From assembly GCA_013397455.1 (NCBI GenBank), contig VYZB01000370.1, positions 572,422-636,421 on the forward strand: DNA of 64,000 bases, given 5' to 3'. Below are positions 25,375 to 39,181 of the stretch, one piece after another. The translations under genes were made by a program, and so were the position numbers. Each line of letters opens with the position of its first letter. Positions within the stretch are counted from its first letter, which is position 1. The notes beneath the pieces were generated by a model that was not told where the DNA came from, did no database searches, and saw only the letters and a list, made by a program, of their open reading frames with translations. The stretch is from Crotophaga sulcirostris (Eukaryota > Chordata > Aves > Cuculiformes > Crotophagidae).

Positions 25375-25938
25375 ATGTTGAGATGCAAAGAGAAGATTAA
25401 CAGTAGTGGGCTAGACCTTTATCTGGTGCAAAGGCATGTACACAGTTATCACTTCAGAGAGTGCTCTATATGTGGACAAAAGTTCAGACTGGTAGTACAT
25501 CTAGGACTCCAGAAGGATGTTGGCTTGGCTGCTCCTACAAATATCCCTGGTCACAAAAAAGAAGCATCTTTTGTTTTCTTAAAAGGCACTGAAACACTGT
25601 ATCTCTCATACCAGTTTACTAACAACAATTGCAACTCTGGGTTTGCAACTGCAGTGCTTTGGGAGCTGGCTGAGAAACACTCCAGCCATGCCTACCTCCA
25701 GGGTGGGACAGAGGGATCAGGAGCTATATATAGATGCTGCACATCAGTCAAGTCACGCAGTCATGTAGGCATTTGCAGGGGTTCTGGAAGAGACAAAGTG
25801 AAGGTTTATCGATTCTGGATTTGTTTTATTTTTCTGGGTTTTTTTTTCACCAAATTCCTTCCATTGGATTTTGTGGATTTAAGGCAGACTATAAATAGAG
25901 GGGTTTGTTTCTTCTCAATATATTCATCAGTGGAATAG
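25375..25938 (+). other. Unexplained 187-codon ORF, probably not a gene
   Basis: This is the longest uninterrupted ORF in the window outside the N gap and the CR1 copies. The predicted protein has a short Cys-x2-Cys (ECSICGQKF, about residues 30-38) that resembles half a C2H2 finger, but the paired histidines are absent. Near residues 148-165 there is a hydrophobic FWICFIFLGFFFTKFLPL segment that could be a membrane span. It starts in plain intron with no promoter, has no splice evidence and is not a retrotransposon product I know. Chance is the likeliest explanation; a fragment of an unknown old element is possible. Confidence 0.25.
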
Positions 25939-26589
25939 GAAAGGGAAGGGCCACCTGGAGTTAAGATTTTAGTATTTCTGTTGTTACAAACTAACTCCAA
26001 AACCAATATTTTTTTTCCCTGGCAGATTTGGTGTGAAAATGCTTAGCTGAGCAGATGGAGCCACAGCTGGTATTGTACATGTTTTTCGGCATAGTTGGCA
26101 TTTAGCTGCATCCAAAGCTGATGTCAGGCTCAAAGATGCTAAAAAGCAGGAATGACTGAGAGCTGAGGTGGTACTTCATTAGATCAGCTAGGAGCAAATT
26201 TCTTTAATTTTTAGTACTTTGGATTCAAAAGAGTAATTTTATTCCAACAGGGAGTTAAACATTTAAAACTAAAATTAAAAAATATGTCAAACTAGGTAAA
26301 CATTTGCTATTACTATGCTTTTATAAGTAGCTTGAGGAGTGCAGAACAGAACCCAGAATGTATTGATGTTTAAGACCTAGTTAGCAAATAACACACATCT
26401 GTTGATGTTTAATTATCATGTATGCTTTGCTGGCAGATTTCAGAATCTGCATAGTTCATATTTACCAACGTAGTCTCTTGTTTCAAAGAGAACATTCAGC
26501 TAGAAGTTTGAGAGAGGAGAGGACACATGAATAATAGTGAAGAACTGAAGAAACAGAACAGATATGTGTAAATAATAATGATTTTACAG

Positions 26590-26700
26590 TTGTGTCTAGT
26601 GCACACAGTGAGATTCAATGTCCCGTTGTGCTAAGCACTGTACAAACAGTGGGGGAGAGTCCTCCTGACAGGGAGTCAAAAGGAAGATGACAAATTCAAA
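26590..26700 (+). repeat. Ancient interspersed repeat of the 'gctgtacaaac' type
   Basis: 'cccgttgtgctaagcactgtacaaacag...gagagtcctcctgacaggga' matches the recurring amniote repeat 'cccattgtgctaggcgctgtacaaacacagaacaaagagacagtccctgccc'. The copy is diverged and short. The class (DNA element or SINE tail) is not clear to me. Confidence 0.6.
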
Positions 26701-29700
26701 TACTGGAAGCTTCATTTCAAACAAGAACTTCAGCTTAAAACTCCTTAGGACAATCTTAATATGAACAAGGGATAGAAGTGTACTCTTTCTCTGGCCCAGG
26801 CCATGCAGCAGTCTTAAGACAGAAGGGGATATTACTCTGTTTAGTATTAGAGATTAATTTGGACCCCTGATGTCAACGGTGTTTCTGGAATTAGATTTTT
26901 AAAAGGTTGAACAGTTTTGAAATTATTTTTTTCTTCCCTGTATGATTATTTATCCTAGTACAATTGTTCTTCCTGTGCAACTTTTTTTCCCCAAGTACGG
27001 TAAATGCATCTTGGACTCTGAAGAATGATAGAGTGTGTTTCTCTCATCTCCATAATACACAACAGTTGGCAGTGCTGGCAAAGTAGGCATCTTTTCCAGT
27101 GGGATTCCCATACAGGTGGGGTGACGTACTGGAAGTTTGCATGTATTTCTGTCTGTAGATGGCAAAGAATTTTTACCTCATTTTTGGCACGTGATGTTCT
27201 GAAGCAAATTCCTTTGTTGTCATTACACAGGTAGCAGAGACAAGTGTCTCTCCAGGCATATAAAATGACTGCATTATAAATGACAATCTAAGGGGAATCA
27301 AACTGCTTTACTAGATGGCCAGTGATGCCTGTCACCTCTTTACCAGTGGGTTGTGAATGCACACTGTACTAAAATGTAATGCTATGTTCAATAGCAAAGT
27401 AACAGCACGAGGCAAACTCCGAGCAATTCAGCTTACCTTAAGGCATTCTTGGGAGTCTAATACAGAACCCCCCCCTCACTGTCATCTCCTGGGGCCCGTT
27501 CCAGTTTCCATCATAGTCCACCCTGGGAAACATGGAGAAGTGCCAGAAAGGCATCCTAATCCTACATTTCACTGAATTCGGCTTCTTAAAAATATAAGCT
27601 TGTGCAGAATTCAAGTGCTGCGTTTCTTCCCTATTGGAAAGTTGGATAATAAAATAATTATGCAGCAACATTTAAAGATGTTTCAATCCTAGACTGTACC
27701 TGAAAAAAATTATTAGTTGAACATTGAAATTGGTGATGTCCATTATTAAAGCCTAGTGATGTCTAGTGATGTCCATTTTTAAAGCTCATATGCACTCATG
27801 CGCTCGAATACACTCACCCAATGCCAAGGCAGTAGCATAAAATGAAGTTATAATTATGCAAGCTTAATGATGGTGAAACAATAGTACTTTATGAGGAAAA
27901 CAACCATGATGTTTTATAAGTCAATAGGTTTGTTACACATATTTGACTCTTGCTAATTCCACAGGATGGAAAATACAGTTTCTGTAATATGGTGTACGGA
28001 GACACATGGAACCCCTTACCAATGCTGTTATCTGCTAGCTATGTCCAGATTCTTTTGGGGACGTATGAGTCAGTAAGCTTATTCTTATCTCACCTTTCAG
28101 CTTTTTAATGTTGTCTCAGGGCTTTACTAATTCTTTTTGTTGGACCGTACTGGTTCCAGAGCACGAAGCATTAACACAAGAATGAAAACTTTGGTGAAAA
28201 AAATAATTTTTGTCTGACCTTTATGCAGTTTAGTATATTCTAAATAAATCTGATAACTGGAAAAGAAATCCCACTTTTTTTTTCCTATTATTTTTCAATT
28301 TGAGCTTTATATTGATTTTTTCAAGAATATATAACTATCATAGCACTTAATTATGAAAATTATATTACATGACATCTAACGATAATGAAAACTTAAGGGT
28401 TGTGTTATTGCCTTGTTTAATGAACTTGGACGAAAATGTCTTTTCATTCTAATGGCTACACTCCTTCAAAAAAGTTAATATGACTTGTCTTCATCCCCAG
28501 GATATAGCATAAAAATATAAAACTGATCTTTTGGAACTCCTTTTTCAGTGGGGAACATAAAAGCAGACACATATTTTCACTAAAATTAATATATATTTAT
28601 TAAAATTCCACTATATTAAACCACATTGCTCTTAGTTTCTAATAAACCAGTATTTTTTAAGAGCAGGTATGAAAAAAGGCATTTTCTAGGCTCAGCTGCC
28701 TCTCTTTATTTTATTTTCATGACAGATCATGGCGTACATCAAACTGAAATTTAGCAGATCGACTTTGTGCTAAATCCAGATGCAGTTTTCAGTAACAACT
28801 AGTGATGAATATTAAAGCATAAATATGTAAATCTCATATATATATATATATATATTTGAGATTTAGGACCATATCTTTCTTCGTGAGAGTTTTATATGCA
28901 GCATACCAGTAGGATTTAGCCATTTTGGTAAGCTATCAAAATCAGAAGTGTATTCCAGAATAGTAGATAATAGAGACATTGAGAATTAGGAATATGACCA
29001 TGTTTCACTTGGATTCTATAAATAGGCAGAAAAGTTTGACTGTGAGAAAAACAGAACAGAGTGGTGGAAGGTTTAGGTGTTATAAAGAGGGAAACAATAA
29101 AAATCCTAGCATAATCGGTTTGTTATGATTAGGAGCTGAGAATTATAATTTGATTCAGCAAGGTGTAAAGAAAGGAATGTGAATGTCTTCTGAGGAAGAA
29201 AATGTTTTACGTAAAAATATTATTGCAAACCATGTTGTAGTCCTGGTATAGACACAGCAATTTATTTTACTTCTACAAACATATACTGGTATACTTGACT
29301 TACCATTGCTGTGGGGACATTAATGGTACGACAATGGACTGACTATAACGGAAAAAACAGTGAAACTGATCTGCTAATTAAAAGTCATAAGGTATATCTG
29401 AATATGTTGCCAATAAAATAGAGACTGCACCTTTTTTCTACTGTTGCCTAAACTTTGAGGCATTGTTGTCTCCATGTCCTTTGTTTTCTTCAAAGCAACT
29501 ACAGTTTGAATGTACTTATCGTGAATTCAGGAAATACAGGCAAGTGCAGATTAGAGTTACTGTTTATGGCTGCCTTCACATTTTGACTTGCTTATAAAGG
29601 CAAGCCTATGGCTAGTCCACAGTGTGTTTGTTTCTTTTTGGGAAGCCAAAGTCATAGGTAGTTTTAATAAATTTTATCTTTCATATTACCATTTTGTTTG

Positions 29701-32700
29701 TTTATTATGTTATTTTTCATTCTTCTTCACTTCTCTCTGTTTGCTGACAATTTGTTTAACTCCTTTTATACATTGTGAAGAAGAAATAGACATCAATAAC
29801 ATAAAAATTGAAAGTCTGTGCTGTGTTTATTTTTGTTGTAAAAAAAAAAAAAGAAGCCATTTTAAAGATATTTTAACCTGGTGTTTCCATCTGGATTCTT
29901 CATTCCTGGTCCAGGTCATTCACTTTAGACTAATGAGTGTCAATTTTCTCAGAATAATTTTATTGGACTGAGTTTCAAACACAGTGTCTCTTGTTGCTGC
30001 TGTACATATCAGCATGCTCAGTTATAAAGTAAAATATATTCATATACATAAAATGAAAGGTCAGTGGTTGGTTGAGTAAGTTGGGATGAAATTGAAGGAA
30101 GCTTCTTCTGCACATTGGTTAGCATAGTTTGTTTTGTTTTAATAAACAAAGATTTTTTATAATAGTAAACAGCCTTTTCACAACTTACCAATTGTGGCAT
30201 GATGGATGCATTCATTCATTCATTCTGGAACCAGCTGCTCCTATCTACTGCTGCTGCAATTAGAAAATCAGTCTGTTAAAATATAATTGATTTAATAAAT
30301 CTCAGGCTTTGAGATTTATGTATTTATTATCTGTTAGTCATGATAGAAACTGTAGCTAATATTTTTTCAAATGCTAAACAATAATAAATAATAATGTCTT
30401 GTATTACAAAGGAAGCCTTTTTCATAGTTGTCATCTCTGGGAAAAGAAAAAATTCTGGTGGGTGTAGAGAGGCAAGGATAATCTCACTGTCTCACACACT
30501 GTTGGTAAATGCAAATAGCAGTACTATTCTTATCTTTGAAGAAATGTACTTATTAAATAGACAAGCTTGGGTCAGTGAATGACCTTTTTGTTTAATGCAA
30601 TAATTACATTATGTTTTCACAGAGATATGCCTTGTATGGTTAATGTCCTAAATACAGGAAAATCTCTAGGAAAATACAATGTACTGATTATTTTCTGATC
30701 TCCATATGCATCATAAATAAGGATAAGAATTATTATCCAGTGTTGTAGTAGAAATTTCTGTTGGAGAGATATCAAATGTTACCAAAGGTTTGAAATTAAG
30801 TCCTTCATAGAATGTAGAAAAGAATCCAAATATCTCAGATCCAAGTTTGTTCCTTAATCATTTAATCATAATGATTATTTAATGTCAGATATGGGGCTAA
30901 TTTATTATGTAATTTGTTTTTATTATGGTATTTTGTAGTTAAACTACACACATAGGCGCCATTCACCTAAACTGTTAGAAATGGGAAGACAATTTGGTTG
31001 ACATATGGTTTGTATTTTGGGTAGCCACCTGCAAATGCCGTGCATTTTCTTTCGGTGCAAATGCCTTCATCTCTATTCCTATTTTCCTTTTTTAATTTTG
31101 TTCTCTATCTTTATTCTCACCTGTTCTGAATAGTCAATTTTATCCATCAAATAGTGGATTGAGACCAGACCAAGATAATGAAGAAAAAGTTTATGTGCAC
31201 AGCCAAAGCAGCATTGTCCCCTCTAGCGTTGCATTGATGTTGACAGATGTTTGTTGTACTCATAGAGCAGAGTCTCCAAGCTAAACTCTCAGAACTTGAG
31301 GAGACTTCAGGAGCATCCTGGCTAATTCAGCTCTGCATCTGGCATGCTGTGCAGAAAAAGAGAATTGCAATTTGCCTGGATGTATTACACCTCTCTCTGC
31401 ACCACTGGAAGAATCTGTGCTTCAGTAACCCTAGACAATGAGAAAAGGGGACTACGTTCACTTCTTTGAAATGTATTTAAACTTGCCCTCAGTTGAAGTA
31501 TATCTATCAGTGGTTTGTCTAGAAAGCAGCTTTGTAAGAATACTTAGGTTTGGGCTATGTACTGCAGGGGTTTGGGTCTCGTAAAGGAGGTAGTATTCAG
31601 ATGTTGCATTCTACTGCTTCCTTCACTTCCTTCCCTTCCCATTGTCGCTTCCACCTCCTACCCCTTCACCACAGCACTTCTAGTGTCAGGCTTCCTAGGC
31701 AACAGTTCTGTCCCCCTCAAATTTCTCTCCTACCTAAATGATTGTTTAGTGACTCCTCCCTAAACATTTTAGGGGTGTTAGATGTATGCATTTTGCCTCC
31801 TCTTAGTGAGGAGAAATGAATATACCTAGCTTCTTAGCAAGAGAAAGGTATATAGGAAATGGTCATGTTAACAGTACATGCATCTCATTCTAGAACAATC
31901 TTTCAGTCAAAAAAGCAGCAAATCCCATCCTGCTATGTACCTTGATACCCTGACCACATAATCTTATCTACAATGTAGTTAACAAAGCATTAAGTTTTCA
32001 GACACTGAGATGTCTTTGCAGTCATAGAAGCATGATGATTTGTCAGATAGATAGTTTACTGACTCTAAGAAATTCTAAAAATTGATCAAATAGAGGAAGG
32101 ACAGAAAGGATATAGGAAGTGTGTCTTCCAAGCAGATGTACCTCCAGATTATTTTAACCTATTCCATTAGAGATGGAGAGTTTCTCAAATCAGAATATGT
32201 AAATCGAGCTGTGGCTGGCAATGGAAGTGGTATTTCTTAAAATGTTTGTTCGTTGTGATCAGAAATGTCAATATTGCCTGGATTTTAGAGGGCATTAAAA
32301 AAGAGTAAAATAAATCTATTTTTACTTCAGATGTTCCACATTTCATAGGAAATAGTTTATTATGAAGAACTAATCAAAGACTGATAAGCATATTGTTGGC
32401 CATGTTAAGTGAACATGATAGCAAGAAAGGAAAATTCATGCCTTGTGTCAAAAACAATATAAAATGCTCACTCTGTAGAAATTATATGATTTCAATAGAC
32501 ACTTCTGAGGCTTCCTTTTGTACAAGTCCTGATCTAAAAGAAGGTTTCTCAAGAAATAAAAAAAGAGGATGGAGGAGAAACTCAAAGCCCTAGCTTGTTA
32601 GTCATATACCAGCATCAATCAGGAGATAATGCAGTTTTGATCATTTTGAAGCAGTATTTTTTTCAACATCTTTTGAGCAGGCATTTTAACTTCTCAGGAG

Positions 32701-35557
32701 TTCCACCTTCTACAAGAAATTTAACTTGAATATCTAATTTTTCATTTTTTTTTTATTGAAGCACTCTTTCAACCCTTGTACTTAAGTTTTTCCCCATAAG
32801 TAATCATAATTGCAGTTGTCTTCTTCTGTTTCTGTTAATTTTAGCTGAATATACAAGTGTTGCCACTTTTGGGCTCTGAGGTATAATCTCGGCTTCTCCT
32901 CCGTCTAAGTTCTCCAGCTAAAACTTGCTCCTTCCAAAGTGGCAGATAAGTTCTATTCCAGAAGTGGTAAAACAGTATTTGACAAGAGCTTCCTCATTTT
33001 TTTCTTCCTTGTATCCTGTTTAGTTTTGCAATAGAGAGAGAATCTCTGACATTTTAAGAGAGGAGAAGACTAAAGAAAGACAGAAAAAATTAGTAATAAT
33101 AACGAGAAATGAACAAAGCTCTGGAATAAGTTAAAATAAGTTTGGATTTTTGGGTTTTAGGGGTTTTTTTACCAGATAGTTTGCAAGAGAATGAAGAAGG
33201 GAATCTGAGCAAATGGACCGTCCTTAGCTGCCAGGGGGAACCAGGGCTTGCCAGGGGAAATAGATTTGCAGAGGGAAGATAATATATATGCCTCAAGGGT
33301 TCCTTTCTCATAGATTTAAACTTCATAACACCATTGATTTACATTTGATATGACATAATAGAAAAGACAAGATTAAGGGATACCTCTGTTAATGAATTTT
33401 ATTTCCTCTTACCCCAAACTAAAATATTATATCTGTCTTCTTATAAGGAATATTTTAAATGTTCATTGGGTTTCTTTTTTCCCCCTTCTTAGCATCAGAG
33501 TAGTGTATTTCATAGTGCTTTTTCTATGCTGTCTAATTCTTTTCTTCATTTAAAGTCTCTTTATTCCATAGATATTATTTTTGACCATCACAGCAAAATA
33601 ACTTTAATTCCAACAATATCCTGAGAACATTATGCTCAAATATCAGAGAGCTCCAGCTGTATAAGGAAGTTTTTTCTGGTATGCAACCATCCATTCATCC
33701 TTCCTGTACAAATGTAATAATTTGAGAGATGGAACAACATGATTGCTTCGTCAAATATTTGCACTATGTGCAGCTTTTTGAAGTAATAGTTTGGGGTTTG
33801 TTATTATGGATTATGACAAAGGTGTCTGAGTGGTCTTTGTTGGTAGAAAAGCTTGATGGAGGAAGACAAGGAACATATACTTTCTGCTGCAGAGGAGTTA
33901 TGCATTTCATGGAGTGCCTCAGAGACATGATGTACGGGTGTCACTTTCTATTCAATAATCCAAACTTTTTAAATCTCTCTGTGTCTCTTCTTTGTCCCAT
34001 TCACATTTCTTGTAATGCAGAAGCCTGGTTTGGGATGTTGCAGCTATGACCAATCCCTCTTTCCTGAGGCTAAAGATGAAATGATAGTCAGAGCCAGAAG
34101 AAGTTAGCAAATTTTTATTTCATTCCTCGTAACATTCTGGGAACAATGAGGAGGAAGAGTGAAGAACAGTTAATTTGAGGTGAATAACCAGATCTGTATA
34201 AGTGTTTAGTTAGTTCAACTTGTGACTCATTTCTGGTGTGTGCAAACAACTGAAGATTCATCTTGTGAGAGGAGACCTGGTATTTTAGCTTTTTCTTATA
34301 AGAAGCACAGAACAAAGGATTTTGACAATTGAATTCCTTCTTGAATATCTTCTATTCCCCTCAAGATGAAAGATGAGAGAATTTAGAGGTTGGTCAGAAT
34401 CTTTAAATGTACTCAGTCAAGCAGTTCTCAGAGGTGGTAGCACTGTTATCTCTAGACAGGGCCTTCTTACATGCCATGTATTCTGAATTAATAAAACGAT
34501 AGCCTGCTACTTCAAGAATGTTCTTGTGTCTGTACTTATTCCCTTCTGAGTATGAATGACTTTTGGTTTCTTCAGGTTACTCAAAAAAACCTGGTGACTG
34601 GAAGTGTAATTTCACATTATAAAAATTTATACTGCTGATTTAATAAAACTAGCTAGATACAGTATTTTAACTATTGAATTAAGCTTCCAACAGTTCTGAT
34701 AGTAACAATCATGGGACCTTATTATGATCAGGACTTTGTTACATATCCTGTCAGGGACAGGGCATGTCATGCTGCAGGAGCCTCTTGGCACAGGTGTCAA
34801 CTCATGCAGGTTTGATTAGGGCTTAAAAAAAAAGGAAAATCTTCAAAATTTCAAGTGTTAGACCACATTCCATATTTTCTTCAAGGATATTTTCAAACCA
34901 TATTTAAATTATTGTACTTGATGCAATTTCACATCTGAAAAATCTGCATAGTCAGGTAAAAGGAAATTAAAAGAAGTAATTTGGTCACACGTTTGTGGAG
35001 AGTAAACCCAGGAATCCTGAAAGTGTGCTTAGGGTACAAGACTAACAGAAAAGATTCTCATAGCAAGGATCTATTATAAATAATACTTATGATGATGTTT
35101 ATATATCTGTATACATCCCTCTGCAGCTGTTATAAGTTTTCATAATGTAACTTCAATTGAATGGGATCAAAATCGGTTTGATTTAAACCAAGACAACTCT
35201 TTAAAAACCTCAGTGGTTTAAGAACAGTTTGGGGGAGTTTCTGTTGTTGTTGTTGGTTTTGGGTCTTTAAATATATTGAGTCACCTTGAGAACATATAGA
35301 GATGAAGTTTTCAAATTAAAAATTTGACTGTAAGAGCGGTAACAGTCAACTAATCTGCTGTATATAGTTTGAAGGATCTAGGACCTCATGCAGACAGATA
35401 GTAAGACTGGAAATGGATAAATATGTCTTATCTATGAATCCTTGATAATATATAGAATTCTTGTGGAATTGAGTGTCTTTATCTAGGGAATAGACCTCGC
35501 CCAGGTTATATATGAAAATACACAGAATCTCTTATTTTTTAGGTAGGATTTACAAAT
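26701..35557. other. AT-rich intronic sequence without recognisable genes
   Basis: It contains the TA repeat at 28836-28855, a poly-A run near 29840 and a small local duplication at 27731-27786 (two 'gtgatgtccatt.ttaaagc' copies). The ORFs at 29588-29971 (127 codons) and 33729-34049 (106 codons) show no domain and begin in plain intron. I see nothing else that I can support. Confidence 0.5.
28829..28864. repeat. TA dinucleotide repeat inside a palindrome
   Basis: Ten AT units (28836-28855) are bracketed by AAATCTCA (28829-28836) and its exact complement TGAGATTT (28857-28864). The whole 36-base stretch can fold back on itself. Confidence 0.85.
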
Positions 35558-36342
35558 GTGATTTTGGGGATTCCAGAACTGGACACAGTACTCCAGGTGG
35601 GTTTCACAAGAGCAGAGTAAAGGGGGAGAATCACCTCCCTCGACCTGCTGACCATGCTGCTTTTGATGCAACCCAGGACACGGTTGGCCTTCTGGGCTGT
35701 GAGTGCATGTTAGTGTCTCATGTCGAGCTTATCATCAGCCAGCATCCGCAAGTCCTTCACTGCCGGGCTACTCCTAATCATGTTGTCTCCCAGCCTGCGT
35801 TGAAAATGTGGATTGCCCCAACCTGGGTGTAGGACCTTGCACTTGGCCTTGTTGAACCTCATGAGGTTCATACAGACCCACTTCTCCAGCTTGTGCGGGT
35901 CCCTCTGGATGACATCCCATCCTTCTGGTGTGACCACTGCACCACTCAGCTTGGTGTTGTCCATAAAGTTGCTGAGGGTGCATTCGATCCTGCTGTCAAT
36001 ATCGTTAATGAAAATACTAAACAGCACTGGTCCCAGTACGGACCCCTGAGGGACACCACTTGTCACAGTTCTCCATCTGGACATCGAGCCATTGACCACT
36101 ACTCTCTAGATGTGACCATCCGACCAATTCCTTATCCTCTCATCAGATCCATATCTCTCCAATTTAGAGAGAAGGATGTTGTGGAGGACCATATCAAAGG
36201 CTTTACAGAAGTCCAGGTAGATTATATCCATTGCTTTTCCCGTGTCCACCGATGTGGTCACCCCATCACAGAAAGCCACTAGGTTGGTCAGGCAGGACTT
36301 GCCCTTGGAGAAGCCACGTTGGCTGTCTCAAATCACCTTCCT
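35558..36342 (-). mobile_element. CR1 LINE, internal RT fragment, antisense
   Basis: The minus strand encodes recognisable CR1 RT. '[34 protein letters not shown]' leads to '[16 protein letters not shown]', '[15 protein letters not shown]' and 'DKLDMRH', in a 129-codon open stretch at 35710-36099. Further upstream, '[11 protein letters not shown]'-type sequence continues to about 36342. Neither the 3' octamer repeat nor the 3' UTR is present at the 35558 end, so this copy has lost both ends. The active-site box reads M-D-N in place of A-D-D. Confidence 0.94.
35710..36099 (-). pseudogene. CR1 reverse-transcriptase fragment (inactive)
   Basis: This 129-codon open fragment covers the RT palm and part of the thumb. 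[13 protein letters not shown] is intact. The catalytic box at 35956-35967 reads F-M-D-N, losing the second aspartate. It has no promoter of its own and is flanked by broken coding sequence. The several overlapping + strand ORFs here are shadows of it. Confidence 0.9.
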
Positions 36343-38634
36343 GTAGAATCACAGTGAGATTCCCTCCATACTACTCCCTCTGCAGCGTTTATGAGACTTG
36401 GTGAGACATGAAACAAACTGCAAGAAGTAGTCTCTTAAAGGAAGAATGCAGCAGAGGCCAGATATGTCAGGCGGAGATCTTTCAATCAGGTGCTCTGGCA
36501 CCCATGTATAAAGCCAAAATAACTTAACTGAGAATTTGCCTGAATGCACTTTGCCTAATGTTTATCACACATAGTTAAAATGTAGTTTTTAAACCTGCAT
36601 CTGCAAAGGATTCAAATATAAAGGAGAAATATATCTGCTTTATGTTCATTCATAGTAAATGTAGTAAGAGTATGGGAATATGGTGGAATATATTTAAATC
36701 AGACAGTTGGCTATAAGTTAGTAATACAGTTTGGACTTGATCCCATAGAATATCCCTTTTAATACAACAGGTAAGCAAAAGTCAGCATATTCTTTTATGT
36801 CATTGTGTTTAATTGGCTGAATGTTTAAACACAGGCTTTCAGAATTTATGAAACTGAAGCTTGTCAAGTTATTCACTGACAGATGGGCTGGTTAGAAATA
36901 TGTATACTCCTACCTATTTCTTGCATCAGATTAAAAAAGTTTGATATCACAAAATGGAAATATTTGTTTAGAATGGGATAACTTCTAAATATAAGATTTA
37001 TTTTCTATCAGTATTATCCTTCAGGAAGAAAATGGAAAAAAAAATAATCAAAAGCAGAAAACCCTTCCTCTGGCTTTGTGACTCATTTCAGGTAAATGAT
37101 TGATTCACAGTAGCTCAGAATCAAATCAAGTGTAACCCAGAGTTGTATCAGGGTGAATTTGGCTATCAAATATCATTTATTCTGGGAAGCATGAGTAGCA
37201 AATCACTGGTTCAACAAACAGTCTCTGTGATAGTTTACATTAGAATTAGCATTTTGAAAAGTAACAAGGTTTATGAAGAAAGAGGGTGGTTTGGAGTTTA
37301 TTTATTTATTTGTTCATTTATTTTTTGCCCACACTAATCTAGGAGAGGCATTGAGTGTAAATCATCTTTTTCTTTTTGCATTCATCCTCAATTCGTTTGT
37401 TGAAATACAGAGCTAAAGCTGCTTTTTGGAGCATTCCATACTTTAGCATATTGAAGACTTTCAGAAATTAAAGCTTTTTCAAAATGTAATCTCTTCCAGG
37501 AGGCAGGGAGGGAAAGAATCTTTTCAGATGTTCATCTTCTTAAAGAATGAATGATTTATAAAGTAACATTCAAACTGATTTCATTGTTGAAGCTGGAGCA
37601 GATCGTACCATGAATTTATTACAGATTGGGCTAGATTAATCTGCAGACCAGCAGTTTTCAGCCATGAGCTTTGCTGATCCCACTTCTTTCTTTCTCATCT
37701 CTCTTCCTCCGCTTGCATTACCCCTTTCCCTTCTCTTTCCTCTTCCCCTCACCCCACATATTTTTTTTCTCCTCAGCTTCAAAACAAAGTGGATTAATTT
37801 TGATTTAGTTCAAAAGGTTAATGGAAGTCACATTTTTCTTTTCAAAGCTTCCTGCTAATAAAGGTCAGTGCTAGAGTATTTCTGTCTTTGGTTTTATTCA
37901 AAGGTCTCACACTTGCCAGAGCAGGTGATGAAGAGTGTATGTGAGTTCAGTTCAGTGTGACATTGAGAAACAGGTTGTGGTTTTCAGGAGCAATAAGGGT
38001 ATGGTGTGGGTAGATCCTGAGATGGAGCTTTGAGTTATCATATGGCACATCACTCATTAGTGATTAAGCCTGAAAGACTTCAAAACAGTGACAGTTTCAG
38101 GGAAGATAAAGAATACATTGTATACTTGCACCCCTTCAACTTTTTTGTGCCTTCAATCCTGTTTTCTTGTCACTCCTTTAAAACAATATCTTTAGAAAGC
38201 CTCTCTCTTACTTTGTTCATTTATGCTTTCTGAAATATGATCCTACCCCCTCAAAAAAATCCTTCTCAACTTTTATAAGGAAAAATGCTGAAATTTAAGA
38301 GCTACAAAAGGTTTTCAACGTTTTTGTCTGAATACAAAGAATCTTCATCCTCTTAAAAAAAAGTGTTCTCCTTCCCATCTGTTAAACTGCATAAACCTGC
38401 TTTCTGGGAAGCATATTCCTAATGGTAGACACCAGAAAACTAATCAGAAATTATGTCTGTCTTTTTGGAGCAGTGATTGTACAGTGTTTGCTAGAAACGA
38501 CTAGCGTGACATTTGATTTGCACATATAATCTGGATGTGCCTGGCAAAACTTAATAAATTTTACACATTTAATGTTACTGCATATATTTTAATTTTGATG
38601 CCTTGATATATACAGATTTTCTTCTCTTCAAATG
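36343..38634. other. AT-rich intronic sequence between two antisense CR1 copies
   Basis: No gene is recognised. A pyrimidine-rich patch lies at 37680-37770. Short ORFs at 37143-37337, 37664-37858 and 38030-38233 have no domain. Confidence 0.55.
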
Positions 38635-38689
38635 ATAGAATCATAGAATCGCTTGGTTGGAAAAAACCTTTGAGATCATCGAGTGCAAT

Positions 38690-39154
38690 NNNNNNNNNNN
38701 NNNNNNNNNNNNNNNNNNNNNNNNNNNNNNNNNNNNNNNNNNNNNNNNNNNNNNNNNNNNNNNNNNNNNNNNNNNNNNNNNNNNNNNNNNNNNNNNNNNN
38801 NNNNNNNNNNNNNNNNNNNNNNNNNNNNNNNNNNNNNNNNNNNNNNNNNNNNNNNNNNNNNNNNNNNNNNNNNNNNNNNNNNNNNNNNNNNNNNNNNNNN
38901 NNNNNNNNNNNNNNNNNNNNNNNNNNNNNNNNNNNNNNNNNNNNNNNNNNNNNNNNNNNNNNNNNNNNNNNNNNNNNNNNNNNNNNNNNNNNNNNNNNNN
39001 NNNNNNNNNNNNNNNNNNNNNNNNNNNNNNNNNNNNNNNNNNNNNNNNNNNNNNNNNNNNNNNNNNNNNNNNNNNNNNNNNNNNNNNNNNNNNNNNNNNN
39101 NNNNNNNNNNNNNNNNNNNNNNNNNNNNNNNNNNNNNNNNNNNNNNNNNNNNNN
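38690..39154. other. Assembly gap (465 N)
   Basis: The sequence is undetermined for 465 bases. It falls inside a CR1 copy, between the 3'-UTR start and the RT C-terminal region, so the true content is probably CR1. The long X-filled ORFs crossing it are artefacts. Confidence 0.99.
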
Positions 39155-39181
39155 TCACCAGTGCTGAGTACAGGGACACAA

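Noticed and set aside
29588..29971. 127-codon + ORF rich in F, L, C and S
   Set aside because: The composition is that of T-rich intron, and a lysine run comes from a poly-A stretch.
35774..36282. Plus-strand and out-of-frame ORFs of 69-129 codons over the antisense CR1
   Set aside because: They are shadows of the minus-strand CR1 reverse transcriptase.
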